A stretch of DNA of 5,367 nucleotides. Origin: an uncultured Tannerella sp. (GTDB lineage: Bacteria > Bacteroidota > Bacteroidia > Bacteroidales > Tannerellaceae). Below the pieces are notes generated by a model that was not told where the DNA came from, searched no databases, and saw nothing but the letters and a program-made list of their open reading frames with translations. Positions 5,349 to 5,367 of this stretch are shown here, piece by piece. Every line of letters starts with the position of its first letter. The first letter of the stretch is position 1. Position numbers and translations under genes: made by a program. Location of the stretch: the NCBI GenBank assembly GCA_938036405.1, contig CALHPT010000162.1, positions 1 through 5,367 on the forward strand. Reading direction: 5' to 3'.

Positions 5349-5367
5349 AGCGGAAGACGGGGCTCAA
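5349..5367 (-). tRNA. Possible 3' end of a tRNA-Gly, cut by the window edge
   Basis: The minus strand enters the window with TTGAGCCCCGTCTTCCGCT. Its layout fits a tRNA 3' end: part of a T-loop (TTGAGC), the 3' half of the T-stem (CCCGT), a 7-base acceptor strand CTTCCGC that would pair with GCGGAAG, and discriminator T at 5349. GCGGAAG...CTTCCGC-T is the acceptor arrangement I recall for Bacteroidetes glycine tRNAs, and U73 is usual for bacterial tRNA-Gly. No CCA is encoded. One oddity is that position 56 reads T, where C is nearly universal. Only about a quarter of the gene is visible. The alternative is a protein end (LSPVFRS then TAA at 5344-5346). Confidence 0.4.

Noticed and set aside
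1..5367. Insertion sequences, CRISPR arrays, rRNA or prophage genes.
   Set aside because: I saw no transposase, no spaced direct-repeat array, no rRNA-like sequence and no terminal inverted repeats with target duplications.

Overview
The window looks like a chromosomal segment of a Bacteroidetes (Bacteroidales-type) bacterium. Three things point there. The SecA has the long insertions typical of that phylum. The secreted PafA-like and DUF4105 (Lnb_N) proteins are types common in it. The start codons lack clear Shine-Dalgarno sequences, and one promoter candidate fits the Bacteroidetes TAnnTTTG -7 box. Base composition is moderately GC-rich by eye. I would guess an oral or gut Porphyromonadaceae/Tannerella-like organism, but the genus cannot be fixed from this sequence. 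Every gene I can support is on the minus strand; the long plus-strand open frames are antisense shadows.

In transcription order (right to left): the extreme right edge (5349-5367) carries what looks like the 3' end of a tRNA-Gly, followed by a strong stem-loop (5289-5324) that probably ends that transcript. Next is a complete MarC-family six-helix membrane protein (4532-5179), followed by a candidate terminator. A 245-bp intergenic region (4287-4531) then holds a 35-nt imperfect hairpin, a direct copy of one of its arms lying against a candidate promoter, and a small palindrome near the predicted transcription start.

That region leads into a tightly coupled two-gene unit. The first gene is a DUF4105/Lnb_N protein (3069-4286) with a signal sequence, a predicted periplasmic papain-like domain and five C-terminal membrane helices. 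The second (1482-3065) is a full-length exported protein of the PafA alkaline phosphatase/phosphodiesterase family. It begins three bases after the first stop codon of the DUF4105 gene, in the same frame. By alignment with remembered PafA, it has lost the nucleophile and almost all zinc and phosphate ligands while keeping the scaffold, so it looks like a secreted pseudoenzyme. After a 123-bp spacer comes the first 452 codons of secA (1-1358), cut by the left edge.

The most interesting content is the coupled pair: a membrane-anchored putative thiol hydrolase or acyltransferase made together with a catalytically dead phosphatase-fold protein. Both would be Sec substrates and would meet in the periplasm, which suggests, but does not prove, a joint envelope function.
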